The notes beneath the pieces are model-generated. The model was not told the DNA's origin. It saw only the letters and a program-made list of their open reading frames with translations, and did no database searches. Source: Novipirellula caenicola (GTDB lineage Bacteria; Planctomycetota; Planctomycetia; Pirellulales; Pirellulaceae). From it: 64,000 nucleotides of DNA. Shown in pieces: positions 56,602 through 64,000 of the stretch. A program made the position numbers and the translations under genes. The stretch is from the NCBI RefSeq assembly GCF_039545035.1, contig NZ_BAABRO010000010.1, forward strand, positions 62,001-126,000. Direction: 5' to 3'. The number at the start of each line of letters is the position of its first letter. The stretch's first letter is position 1.

Positions 56602-57108
56602 ATGAACCTTCGAACGAAATTTGGGGGCCGCACCAACAGCGTCTTGATTCTGATGACGCTTGTGACATCGGCCGTGAGCGTACATTCGAACCTTGCTGTT
56701 CGCGCGAGCGAACCGACGCAGGCACCACCGTCGGGTGAGCAGGCGGAGATTCAACCCCAGTTCGGGGACTGGGGCGATCCGTTTGTCGAACCTCAACATC
56801 CCGGCCGCGATCATTTTGGCGGCTGGCACTTGGGGGTGTTTGGTCACTACACGACCACCGGACACCTGTTAACGCAAGTGTTCCCGAACACGCCAGCGGC
56901 CCGCGCTGGACTCGAACCAGGAGACCGGATCATCACGGTGAATGGTTATCAAGTCGGCGACGTGTTGAACCGGCAATATCCGATCGACGTCCTGATCCAG
57001 CGACATGCGTCCCCCACTGGCTTTGTGCGACTGTTGGTGCAAAACCGACGGACGCTTCGCTTGCACAATCTCGACGTCCGCTTGGCCCGCGGCCGCATCC
57101 ACTTCTAA
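56602..57108 (+). CDS. secreted PDZ-domain protein
   Basis: A 168-aa protein with a likely signal peptide (VLILMTLVTSAVSVHSNLAVRA). A PDZ domain runs from about 75 to 155: GWHLGVFGHYTTTGHLLTQVFPNTPAARAGLEPGDRIITVNGYQVGDVLNRQYPIDVLIQRHASPTGFVRLLV. The A-A-R-A-G-L-x-P-G-D-R-I pattern is typical of a carboxylate-binding PDZ. No protease domain is present, so it is an isolated adaptor. Confidence 0.8.
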   Translation: MNLRTKFGGRTNSVLILMTLVTSAVSVHSNLAVRASEPTQAPPSGEQAEIQPQFGDWGDPFVEPQHPGRDHFGGWHLGVFGHYTTTGHLLTQVFPNTPAARAGLEPGDRIITVNGYQVGDVLNRQYPIDVLIQRHASPTGFVRLLVQNRRTLRLHNLDVRLARGRIHF

Positions 57109-57427
57109 ACGAAAACCCTTGATGTTTGTAGCGAACATCGTCATCGGTTTGTTGATTTGATCTAAATGCGAATCGCTCTGGAGAGCGGTGGGCCGTGAGG
57201 CACCGGGGCGTGCATGGGACGCGGCCGCTGAGGCGTCACGGATCACTAAATCAACAAGCCGCTAACGGCTTTTCCCCAGCCACCGTTTTCGACTGACAAA
57301 AAGCAGCCTCCAAGGGTCGAATCCCACTCGAAGCAACTTCGGTGTATGTTAGAGTGGTTCGGGCATGATTGCCGATGCTCGAACCAACATCCCTGCTTCC
57401 TGAAGTTGTCGTCTTAGGAGTTCCCCC
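57109..57427. other. intergenic region upstream of the second sulfatase, with 115-bp element
   Basis: About 319 bp between the PDZ gene and the sulfatase. It contains copy A of the 115-bp element (57146-57260) and the AGGAG ribosome-binding site of the sulfatase at 57417-57421. Confidence 0.55.
57146..57260 (+). mobile_element. 115-bp inverted-end element, copy A
   Basis: Exactly 115 bp, with ends GGTTTGTTGATTTGATC and CACTAAATCAACAAGCC, which are inverted repeats. The centre contains GAGCGGTGGGCCGTGAGGCA and a CGGCCGCTGAGGCGTCACGG stretch shared with copies B and C. No ORF. Probably a non-autonomous MITE-like element. Confidence 0.75.
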
Positions 57428-58963
57428 TTGAAATCCCGCTTCCTTTCCGGTTTGATTCTTTTGCTGTTCGTCTCCGCTAGTCACGTCATGGCCGAAACGC
57501 CCAACGTGATTGTCATCATGGCCGACGACCTCGGTTACGGAGACGTTTCTTGTTACGGCGCGACATCGCTAGAAACCCCGAACATCGACAAACTGGCGAA
57601 CGAAGGAGTGCGATTTACCAGCGGGTACTGCTCGGCATCGACGTGCACTCCGACTCGCTATTCGATGCTAACCGGCACCTATGCCTTTCGCGGGGAACGC
57701 ACCGGGATCGCACCGCCCAACGCTCCTGCGATCATCAAACCGGGCACCGAAACCGTGGCTTCGCTACTGCAGGGTGCGGGTTACAAGACGGCCGTGATCG
57801 GCAAATGGCACCTCGGCTTGGGCGACGAGGGTGGCCCCGATTGGAATGGGGAACTGAAACCAGGACCGCTGGAAATTGGTTTTGATACCTGTTTCCTGTT
57901 GCCCACCACCAACGATCGCGTCCCGCAAGTTTATGTGCACGATCATCATGTCGAAAACCTTGACCCTGCGGATCCGTTGTGGGTTGGAACCAAAAAACCA
58001 AGCCCCGAGCATCCCACGGGTATCACGCATCGTGACACGCTAAAGATGGATTGGTCGCATGGTCACAACTCGACGATTCACAACGGCATCAGCCGCATCG
58101 GCTTTTACACTGGCGGTCACGCGGCTCGTTTTCGGGATGAAGATCTCGCTGATAAATGGGTCGAAGAATCGGTCAAGTTCATTGAACAAAACAAAGACGA
58201 AAACTTCTTTCTGTTTTTTGCGTCACATGATATCCACGTCCCACGTATTCCTCACGAACGATTCCAAGGCAAGACCTCACTCGGTTTTCGCGGTGACAGT
58301 ATCATCGAACTCGATTGGTGCGTTGGCGAGTTGATGAAAACCCTGGACCGACTGAAATTAGCCGAAGACACGTTGGTCGTCTTTTGCAGCGACAATGGCC
58401 CTGTGCTGGATGATGGTTACATAGACGCCGCGATCGAGAAAATCGGCGACCATCGCGCAGCAGGCCCTTACACCGGTGGCAAATACAGCGTTTATGAAGG
58501 CGGCACGCGAACCCCATTTATCACCCGTTGGAAAGGACGAATCAAACCGGCCGTCAGCGACGAGATCGTCTGCACAATCGACCTTGCCGCCAGCCTTGCG
58601 GCGCTGACGGGGCAACCGCTTCCCGAAGACGCGTCTCTGGATAGTTTCAATGTGCTCGGGGCCCTGTTGGGCGACGCCAATGCCGAAGGTCGTGACAGTC
58701 TTGTCCAACAGGATAACGGCAGCAGCGGCACCTATGGCTTCCGTGCCGGCAAATGGAAACTGCACCGCTACGACAAGAAGTCCGCGCGCAACGTCGTGGT
58801 GGAAAAACAACTTGCCAACACCAAGGTGCCGCGGTTCCAGCTTTTTGATCTCGATAAAGATCCTGCGGAGCAACACAACGTGCTTGATCAGCATCCCGAC
58901 GTCGCCGAACGATTGAAGCAGCAATTAGCGACAATCATTCAACAGGGACGCAGTCGCCCCTAA
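57428..58963 (+). CDS. Cys-type sulfatase, arylsulfatase-like
   Basis: A 511-aa secreted sulfatase. The start is a TTG with AGGAG six bases upstream. Signal peptide: MKSRFLSGLILLLFVSASHVMA. The signature CTPTRYSMLTG holds Cys73, the formylglycine precursor. Metal and substrate segments include [40 protein letters not shown] and FCSDNGPVLDDG. It is a different subgroup from the sulfatase at 42178, sharing only the core. The substrate is unknown. Confidence 0.95.
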   Translation: MKSRFLSGLILLLFVSASHVMAETPNVIVIMADDLGYGDVSCYGATSLETPNIDKLANEGVRFTSGYCSASTCTPTRYSMLTGTYAFRGERTGIAPPNAPAIIKPGTETVASLLQGAGYKTAVIGKWHLGLGDEGGPDWNGELKPGPLEIGFDTCFLLPTTNDRVPQVYVHDHHVENLDPADPLWVGTKKPSPEHPTGITHRDTLKMDWSHGHNSTIHNGISRIGFYTGGHAARFRDEDLADKWVEESVKFIEQNKDENFFLFFASHDIHVPRIPHERFQGKTSLGFRGDSIIELDWCVGELMKTLDRLKLAEDTLVVFCSDNGPVLDDGYIDAAIEKIGDHRAAGPYTGGKYSVYEGGTRTPFITRWKGRIKPAVSDEIVCTIDLAASLAALTGQPLPEDASLDSFNVLGALLGDANAEGRDSLVQQDNGSSGTYGFRAGKWKLHRYDKKSARNVVVEKQLANTKVPRFQLFDLDKDPAEQHNVLDQHPDVAERLKQQLATIIQQGRSRP

Positions 58964-59587
58964 ACGGCAATGCGGCACCTGCCCCGCCGATGAACTTTTC
59001 TCGCATGCATTTGTATCCGTGATGCGGACTCCCGCATCACGCAGGGGGGCAATATTGGCCGCCGATTGATGATTCCGACAATGCTGGGGCTGCAGTACGG
59101 CTAGATCGAATCTCATCATCTTGAATCGGAGCGGGGCACGGAAGTACACTGCCAACGTGCGGTAACCCGCCTCGCCTCGTGCCATTCCCGGCTTTGCTGC
59201 TCGCCGAAAACCGACGGCTCCGAGGCTTCGGGTTGCAGAAACGAGGTCGTGCCGCTAGGCGGTTGTATCCCGCAAGAGCGACCTTGCCACCGCAGCAATC
59301 GATTGCTTTTTTTCTCGGCTTAACTCGGGGATCTTGTAAGTCGTACGCTGCGGATGCCGTGATCTGAGGCTTCTGTGCACATGGCCGTGGCTCATGGACG
59401 TGGCAAATATTTTCCATAAAACAGTCTGTTTCCGCCCCGACTGCTAACTCAAGTCTTTTGTTTGCTGCAAATGCTTGTTATCTATTACAGTTGGTAGTAG
59501 GTCGTTGACACTGAGCGATTGGTGTTCGGTGGCATAAGGAATCCGGCGCGGGGGCGGTGACGATCGATTGCGAAGGGAGAGTCAACT
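58964..59587. other. intergenic region between sulfatase and REC-HDOD gene
   Basis: About 624 bp. A perfect 9-bp hairpin (GTGATGCGG and CCGCATCAC, 59019-59040) lies 55 bp after the sulfatase stop, without a T-tract. A minus-strand frame at 59037-59417 has no recognisable domain and is rejected. The start of the next gene (59588) has AGGGAGA upstream. No further structure was found. Confidence 0.45.
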
Positions 59588-61264
59588 ATGGATCAACCTG
59601 AATTTCTAGCGATGGTCGTCGACGACGAAGAAATTCCACGACAGATGCTGGAGTTTGCGCTCGGATCCGAAGGTTTTCGCTGTCTCGGTGCTGGCGATGG
59701 CACGCAAGCATTGGGATTGTTAGAGCGTCATTCATTTGACTTGGTCGTTACGGATATACGAATGCCCAATATGCATGGGCATGCATTGGTCGTCCAGTTG
59801 CTCGAGCGTGAACCGCCGCCGGTCATCGCCGTTCACACCTCGGTGGTTGAACCACGCATTGTCAAAGATCTGATGCTGCGTGGCGTCGATGATATTGTCT
59901 TCAAACCGACCGATTACAAAGCGTTTGCGGCCAAAATGAAAATGTTGGTCTCGCGGCGTCGTTTGGCGTTGGCCCAAGCGGCTACAAAAACGCAATCAGC
60001 GACGCCAGCGAATGCCAAAGGCGATCTAGCGGACGAAACAGCAGAGACAGAGTCTCGGGAGTTGCCCGCTAGCATTTCAGTCAACGACAAACTTGACGAT
60101 GTGTTTGCCGCGTTGCCGATGTCGCCTACATCGATCGAAATCTACCAGTTGACGCTCGACAATGAGGTCGAGACCCGCGAGATCGTTGACCGCATCGAGA
60201 GGGAACCGTTCTTGGCGGCCGAGATTTTGCGGCTGGGCAACAGCAGTCACTACAACCCAAGCGGTCAACGAATCAGCGATCTTGTCTTGATTGTCAATCG
60301 GATTGGTCGTCGACGCATTGGAGAGCTGGCGCTTGGGGCAAGCGCCTGCAATACATTGAAGGAACGCAGCTTTGCAGGATTGGATGCGGAACTGCTTTGG
60401 CGTCGCAGCACCGCCGCGAGCATTGCGGCTCAAATCCTGGGGGACCAGCGTGAGCGAAGCGAGACTGCTGGACTTGTCTTAGGAGCGGTCATGCATTCGC
60501 AGGGCCGAGTCGGTTTGTGCAGCGAGTTCCCCGAAGAATACGAAATCATGACCGACGTGGCAAAGCACACCGAGGCATCATTAAGCGAGATCGAGCGACG
60601 CATCTTCGGAATCACGCAATCCAAGACAATGTCACAGTTGCTGGGACGTTGGAATATTCCTTCCGAGATCTCGTGGCCGCTGAGCGAGCTGGAAAGCACT
60701 TACGCTGAAATCGCGAAACTTGAACCTCGTCGTCGCGACCAAGTCGAGAGCATCAAGCTTGCGGTACTGGTTGGCTGGATCGCGGCCGGCGATTGGGAAC
60801 CATGGGACATCGTCGAGTTTCCGTCGAGTGAATCGATTCAACGTTTGAATTTTCACTCGATTACTTCGGTGATTGATGCGACGCGTCGAGAACTTGGGCG
60901 GATCGCGTCATTGTCGGACCATACGCCGCGTGTCACTCGCGAAACACAGCGAGTCGGCTACATGCGAGTGTTGACGCACGGTTTCGACTTCTTTGCCGAA
61001 ATGCTCCCCTCGCTAGGATTAGCGCCCGTTTATTCCTCTCCTGAATCTCAACCAAGGGTGATCATCAACGCAATCGGAGCCGGGGCATCTCAGGTGGATC
61101 TAAGCGGATTTGATCGTGATCGAACCGTTGTGGTCTGCGAAGAAGCCGGTATTCGCCACTGGGACCGATTTCGCCACACAGTCAAATTGGGCGAGACTCA
61201 CGGTAAGTTTGAACGCATTTGTCACGGTTCGGATGTCGCCCCGATCACGTCGGCAACTCGCTAA
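59588..61264 (+). CDS. response regulator with REC and HDOD domains
   Basis: A 558-aa protein. The receiver (about 5-125, VVDDEEIPRQMLEFALGSEG) has Asp56 in VVTDIRMPNMHG and Lys at VFKPTDYKAF. A linker rich in Ala, Thr and Glu follows, then an HDOD domain (about 165-380, FAALPMSPTSIEIYQLTLDNEVETREIVDRIEREPFLAAEILRLGNSSHYNP, then IGRRRIGELALGASACNTL). The C-terminal 170 residues are unassigned. HDOD proteins act as regulatory adaptors downstream of two-component systems. No cognate kinase is next to it, but the hybrid kinases nearby are candidates. Confidence 0.9.
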   Translation: MDQPEFLAMVVDDEEIPRQMLEFALGSEGFRCLGAGDGTQALGLLERHSFDLVVTDIRMPNMHGHALVVQLLEREPPPVIAVHTSVVEPRIVKDLMLRGVDDIVFKPTDYKAFAAKMKMLVSRRRLALAQAATKTQSATPANAKGDLADETAETESRELPASISVNDKLDDVFAALPMSPTSIEIYQLTLDNEVETREIVDRIEREPFLAAEILRLGNSSHYNPSGQRISDLVLIVNRIGRRRIGELALGASACNTLKERSFAGLDAELLWRRSTAASIAAQILGDQRERSETAGLVLGAVMHSQGRVGLCSEFPEEYEIMTDVAKHTEASLSEIERRIFGITQSKTMSQLLGRWNIPSEISWPLSELESTYAEIAKLEPRRRDQVESIKLAVLVGWIAAGDWEPWDIVEFPSSESIQRLNFHSITSVIDATRRELGRIASLSDHTPRVTRETQRVGYMRVLTHGFDFFAEMLPSLGLAPVYSSPESQPRVIINAIGAGASQVDLSGFDRDRTVVVCEEAGIRHWDRFRHTVKLGETHGKFERICHGSDVAPITSATR

Positions 61265-61577
61265 GCGGAACGTGGTGACGGCTTGTTGATGTAATCCAAA
61301 TGCAAATTGCAACGGTGAGCCGTGGGCCGTAAGTCAACGGGTAACGCGTGGCACCCGGCCGCGGACGCGTCACGGCTCCTTAAAGCAACAAACCATCGGC
61401 GAGTTTCGCTTCAGGATGCGCTGCGCGGCTGACTGAAGCGGCTTTTCCTCACGTCGCCTCAACATACCGAGTTTCAAAGCCGCAAATTTTGAGACTTCTC
61501 GCCTGTTTTTTCTTTCTCCTGCTGAATTCGCGGCCTAGGGTTCGAGGGAGGAATCTGCGCCAACACACGCAGCCCCC
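61265..61577. other. intergenic region with 115-bp element
   Basis: About 313 bp between the REC-HDOD and thioredoxin-like genes. Copy B of the 115-bp element (61280-61394) begins 15 bp after the stop. No other structure was seen. Confidence 0.55.
61280..61394 (+). mobile_element. 115-bp inverted-end element, copy B
   Basis: Exactly 115 bp, with ends GGCTTGTTGATGTAATCC and CCTTAAAGCAACAAACC. It matches copies A and C throughout, including TGAGCCGTGGGCCGTAAGTC and CCCGGCCGCGGACGCGTCACGG. It lies directly downstream of the REC-HDOD gene. No ORF. Confidence 0.75.
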
Positions 61578-62360
61578 ATGAATCAAACACCATTGTCGGG
61601 GCAAACGATGATTTCTACGCCGAGCGATTGCCAACAGGCAATCGGTCCCTATTCGCATAATCCAACCGAAAAACGTATCCCTCGTTGGTGCTTGATTGTT
61701 GCAATGGGTTGCTGGTTGGCCGCCGTGCTGACCTTCGTGACCTGGATCACCGCCTATGGGTTCAAAGTCGATGCGAGCAATCTTGCCGATTCGGAAGAAA
61801 CGTGGCCTGCAGATACAACGCTTGCGATCCCAGCGGATCGCCCCACCCTGGTGCTGTTCGTGCACCCCAAATGTCCCTGTTCGCGAGCAACATTGGTAGA
61901 GCTCGAAAAGATCCTCACAGCGTCACCCGCAATCACGACGGCGGCTCCAAGCGTTCTCGTGGTGGCCAGCGTGCCTCGCGATGCCGATACGACTTGGACC
62001 CACAGTCCGCTGATCCAACGTGCCGCTGAACTAGCCAACGCCGATGTGGTTTTCGATGTCGAAGGCGTAGAAACGGCCCGATTTGGCGTGACGACCAGCG
62101 GGACAGTCATGCTGTTTGACCACCACGCAACGCGAACGTTTTCTGGCGGCATCACGACATCGCGGGGGCACGAGGGTCGCAGCGTAGGCGGTGACCTGCT
62201 GCGAGATCGTTTGTTGGTGGCGACGAAGGTCGACATCGACGGGATCAGCGACGACGCGGCTAAATCGCCCCCCGTTTTTGGTTGCATCCTGTGCACGCCA
62301 AGAATTCCGGTGAACCGCAATCAACCATCGCCGCGATGCGTCGAGGCGGCGGCATGGTAA
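61578..62360 (+). CDS. membrane-anchored thioredoxin-like protein (RedB-like)
   Basis: A 260-aa protein. One membrane helix (about 36-60, RWCLIVAMGCWLAAVLTFVTWITAYGF) anchors a thioredoxin-like domain exposed outside. Its HPKCPCSRATL motif (about 96-106) contains CPC in place of the classical CxxC. A second Cys pair (GCILC) is near residue 235. The strand-helix pattern (TLVLFVHPKCPCSRATLVELEKIL, VLVVASVPRD, VVFDVEGVETARFGVTTSGTVMLFD, TFSGGIT) is thioredoxin-like. The stop overlaps the start of the next kinase by 7 nt, so the two are coupled and it may be part of a redox-sensing pair. Confidence 0.8.
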   Translation: MNQTPLSGQTMISTPSDCQQAIGPYSHNPTEKRIPRWCLIVAMGCWLAAVLTFVTWITAYGFKVDASNLADSEETWPADTTLAIPADRPTLVLFVHPKCPCSRATLVELEKILTASPAITTAAPSVLVVASVPRDADTTWTHSPLIQRAAELANADVVFDVEGVETARFGVTTSGTVMLFDHHATRTFSGGITTSRGHEGRSVGGDLLRDRLLVATKVDIDGISDDAAKSPPVFGCILCTPRIPVNRNQPSPRCVEAAAW

Positions 62361-64000
62361 CGTCATCCCAGTCATTTTCACGCGCCGCCACGGATTCTGC
62401 TTCGTCATCGTCGTCGAACTACGAAGCATCGGTGCGTAATCATTTCGACCAACATGCGGCATCGATCTTTCGCCGAACCGATCGCATGTTCGCGGTGTTG
62501 ATGGGATTGCAATGGATTGTTGCGATTGCGGTCGCAATTTGGTTCTCGCCTCACACATGGGACGGCGACCAACGCAGCATTCATCCGCATCTGATCATTG
62601 CAATCGTCGGTGGCGGCGTGTTAGCGAGTCTGCCGGTCGCAATGGCGTTGGTATTTCCCGGACGAACGATGACACGTCATGTCATTGCGATCAGCCAAGT
62701 TCTGTTTTCAAGCTTGCTCATCCATTTGTCCGGCGGTCGGATCGAGATGCATTTTCATGTCTTTGGTTCGTTTGCCTTCCTGGCATCGTACCGCGACTGG
62801 AAAGTGCTGGTGGCGCCGACCCTGATCGTCGCTGCCGACCATATGATCCGCGGTATCTGGTGGCCTGAATCGTTTTTTGGCATTGCTACCGCATCCCATT
62901 GGATCTGGATCGAGCACACGGTTTGGGTCTTATTCGAAGAGACGGTCTTGCTGATCACGATACGTCAAAGTGTACGTGAAATGAAGTCACTTGCCGTTCA
63001 CACCGTCCGGCTCGAAGAGGCGACCCAGAAAGCCGACGAAGCCAACAAAGCCAAGAGCGAGTTTCTCGCCAGCATGAGTCACGAATTGCGAACGCCCCTT
63101 AATGGGGTCATCGGGATGACGGAGTTGTTGGCGGAATCAAAATTGGATGAACGCCAGCGGCGGTTTGTACACACCTGTCAATCCAGCGGCAAAATGCTAC
63201 TGAAATTGATCAGCGATATCCTTGACTATTCAAAGATCGAAGCAGGCTGCATGGAACTCGAACAATATTGCTTCGATCTACGTGAACTACTCGACGACGT
63301 CGTTCTGAGTATGCCCATTCGTTTGGATGACAAGAACATCAAACTGACCTGTCACCTCGACGAACTTCTGCCGACGCGGGTGATCGGCGACAGCCATCGG
63401 CTACGTCAAGTCCTGCTCAATTTGCTTGGCAACGCAATCAAATTTACAGATCAAGGAGAGATACGTTTATTCGTTCATCCGCAGCGAATCGATGACGCCC
63501 AAGTGAAGTTGCTGTTTTCCGTCGAGGACACGGGGATCGGCATTCCGGCGGATCGTTTGGGCAGTCTGTTTGAATCGTTTTCGCAAGTCGATAACTCAAT
63601 CAGTCGCAAGTACGGAGGGACTGGACTTGGCTTGTCGATCAGCAAATCGATCGTCGAAAAGATGGGCGGGGTGATCGGAGTCGAAAGCCAGGAGGGAGTC
63701 GGATCGCGATTTTGGTTTACAGCGACGTTTCCACGGTGCGACGAGACGAGCGAACCGAATCAGACGACCAAACCGTTTCACCATGCTGTGGAACTCGAAC
63801 CGACCGATTTGCCAACCACCACCCCATCGTTCGCTAGCGACGACCCCTCGGCGGCGCGAATCCTGTTAGCTGACGACAACCACGTCAACCAACAATTGGC
63901 ACGCGAAATCGTGATCGGATGTGGGTGGCAATGCGACGTGGTGGATAACGGAATTGATGCACTCCAGGCCCTCACCTCGCAACACTACGACGTCGTGCTG
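62354..64000 (+). CDS. membrane-bound hybrid histidine kinase (partial, runs off the window)
   Basis: The visible 549 aa begin MVTSSQSFSRAATDSASSSSSN, with the ATG overlapping the thioredoxin-like stop. The N-terminal sensor is membrane-embedded, with about six helices in residues 40-200. It contains the conserved stretch GGRIEMHFHVFGSFAFLASYRDW and further His (VAADHMIRG, SHWIWIEHTVW). HisKA has His243 (SHELRTP). HATPase motifs NLLGNAIKF, DTGIGIP and GGTGLGLS are present. A receiver starts (ILLADDNHVNQQLAREIVIG) and is cut at VVL, just before its phospho-Asp. The His-rich membrane sensor type is widespread but not functionally assigned. Confidence 0.9.
   Translation, partial: MVTSSQSFSRAATDSASSSSSNYEASVRNHFDQHAASIFRRTDRMFAVLMGLQWIVAIAVAIWFSPHTWDGDQRSIHPHLIIAIVGGGVLASLPVAMALVFPGRTMTRHVIAISQVLFSSLLIHLSGGRIEMHFHVFGSFAFLASYRDWKVLVAPTLIVAADHMIRGIWWPESFFGIATASHWIWIEHTVWVLFEETVLLITIRQSVREMKSLAVHTVRLEEATQKADEANKAKSEFLASMSHELRTPLNGVIGMTELLAESKLDERQRRFVHTCQSSGKMLLKLISDILDYSKIEAGCMELEQYCFDLRELLDDVVLSMPIRLDDKNIKLTCHLDELLPTRVIGDSHRLRQVLLNLLGNAIKFTDQGEIRLFVHPQRIDDAQVKLLFSVEDTGIGIPADRLGSLFESFSQVDNSISRKYGGTGLGLSISKSIVEKMGGVIGVESQEGVGSRFWFTATFPRCDETSEPNQTTKPFHHAVELEPTDLPTTTPSFASDDPSAARILLADDNHVNQQLAREIVIGCGWQCDVVDNGIDALQALTSQHYDVVL

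Noticed and set aside
59037-59417. Minus-strand ORF of 126 codons downstream of the second sulfatase
   Set aside because: No recognisable domain; starts in a hairpin-containing intergenic stretch.
1-64000. tRNA or rRNA genes
   Set aside because: No clear T-loop/anticodon arrangement or rRNA-like sequence was seen by eye. A covariance-model search would be decisive.

Overview
The window reads as a chromosomal segment of a marine-type planctomycete of the family Pirellulaceae (Rhodopirellula/Novipirellula-like). This is inferred from gene content. It has two DUF1559 proteins with pilin-like N-termini, two formylglycine sulfatases, a PSD1/DUF1549-DUF1553 cytochrome-like protein paired with a DUF1501 protein, an ECF sigma factor coupled to a FecR-LamG protein, a XylR-type regulator, and small Cys-lipoproteins. 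No rRNA, tRNA or CRISPR array was seen. Start-codon positions are judgement calls; several genes appear to use TTG or to lack a clear Shine-Dalgarno.

Layout. (1) 0.3-3.7 kb: a FIST sensor protein translationally coupled to a hybrid histidine kinase, on the minus strand. (2) 4.3-12.7 kb: an inorganic-carbon uptake cluster. It contains a DabA-type (DUF2309) Zn protein, two NuoL/NuoM-like membrane subunits, and a SulP transporter whose C-terminus looks like STAS plus a PII-like domain. (3) 12.7-15.5 kb: small stress-type genes (universal stress protein, small membrane proteins, a zinc ribbon). (4) 15.6-20.6 kb, minus strand: kaiC-kaiB-kaiB-hybrid kinase, a KaiA-less clock-like module. (5) 21.2-35.6 kb: a membrane and stress block. 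It holds an EEP-family phosphodiesterase, DUF1206, Pmp3, a phosphatidylcholine-synthase-like enzyme, the large catalase KatE, a YheT hydrolase, DUF4235, a second hybrid kinase, an App1-type phosphatase, a YihY/BrkB protein, an AI-2E-family permease and a deaminase. (6) 35.7-41.2 kb: a XylR-like regulator diverging from a DUF1559 gene and lipoprotein gene. These are followed by a REP-associated transposase (RAYT) embedded between two arrays of about 128-bp REP units (8 before, 5 after). (7) 41.2-59.0 kb: polysaccharide and surface functions, with two sulfatases, a BNR_4 protein, LamG-like proteins, a sigma/FecR pair, a second DUF1559/lipoprotein pair, PSD1 and DUF1501 genes, a PDZ protein and a phosphatidylserine decarboxylase. 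(8) 59.6-64.0 kb: a REC-HDOD response regulator, then a thioredoxin-like protein coupled to a membrane hybrid kinase that runs off the window.

Two dispersed repeat families were found by reading intergenic regions. One is a 115-bp element with inverted ends, present three times at exactly the same length. The other is a palindromic element of about 140 bp, also present three times, which produces similar short spurious ORFs.

The most interesting systems are the RAYT with its REP arrays, the DabA/two-Nuo-like/SulP-PII carbon cluster in a probable heterotroph, and the kaiC-kaiB-kaiB-kinase operon. The KaiC lacks the C-terminal KaiA-binding tail but keeps both catalytic Glu pairs.
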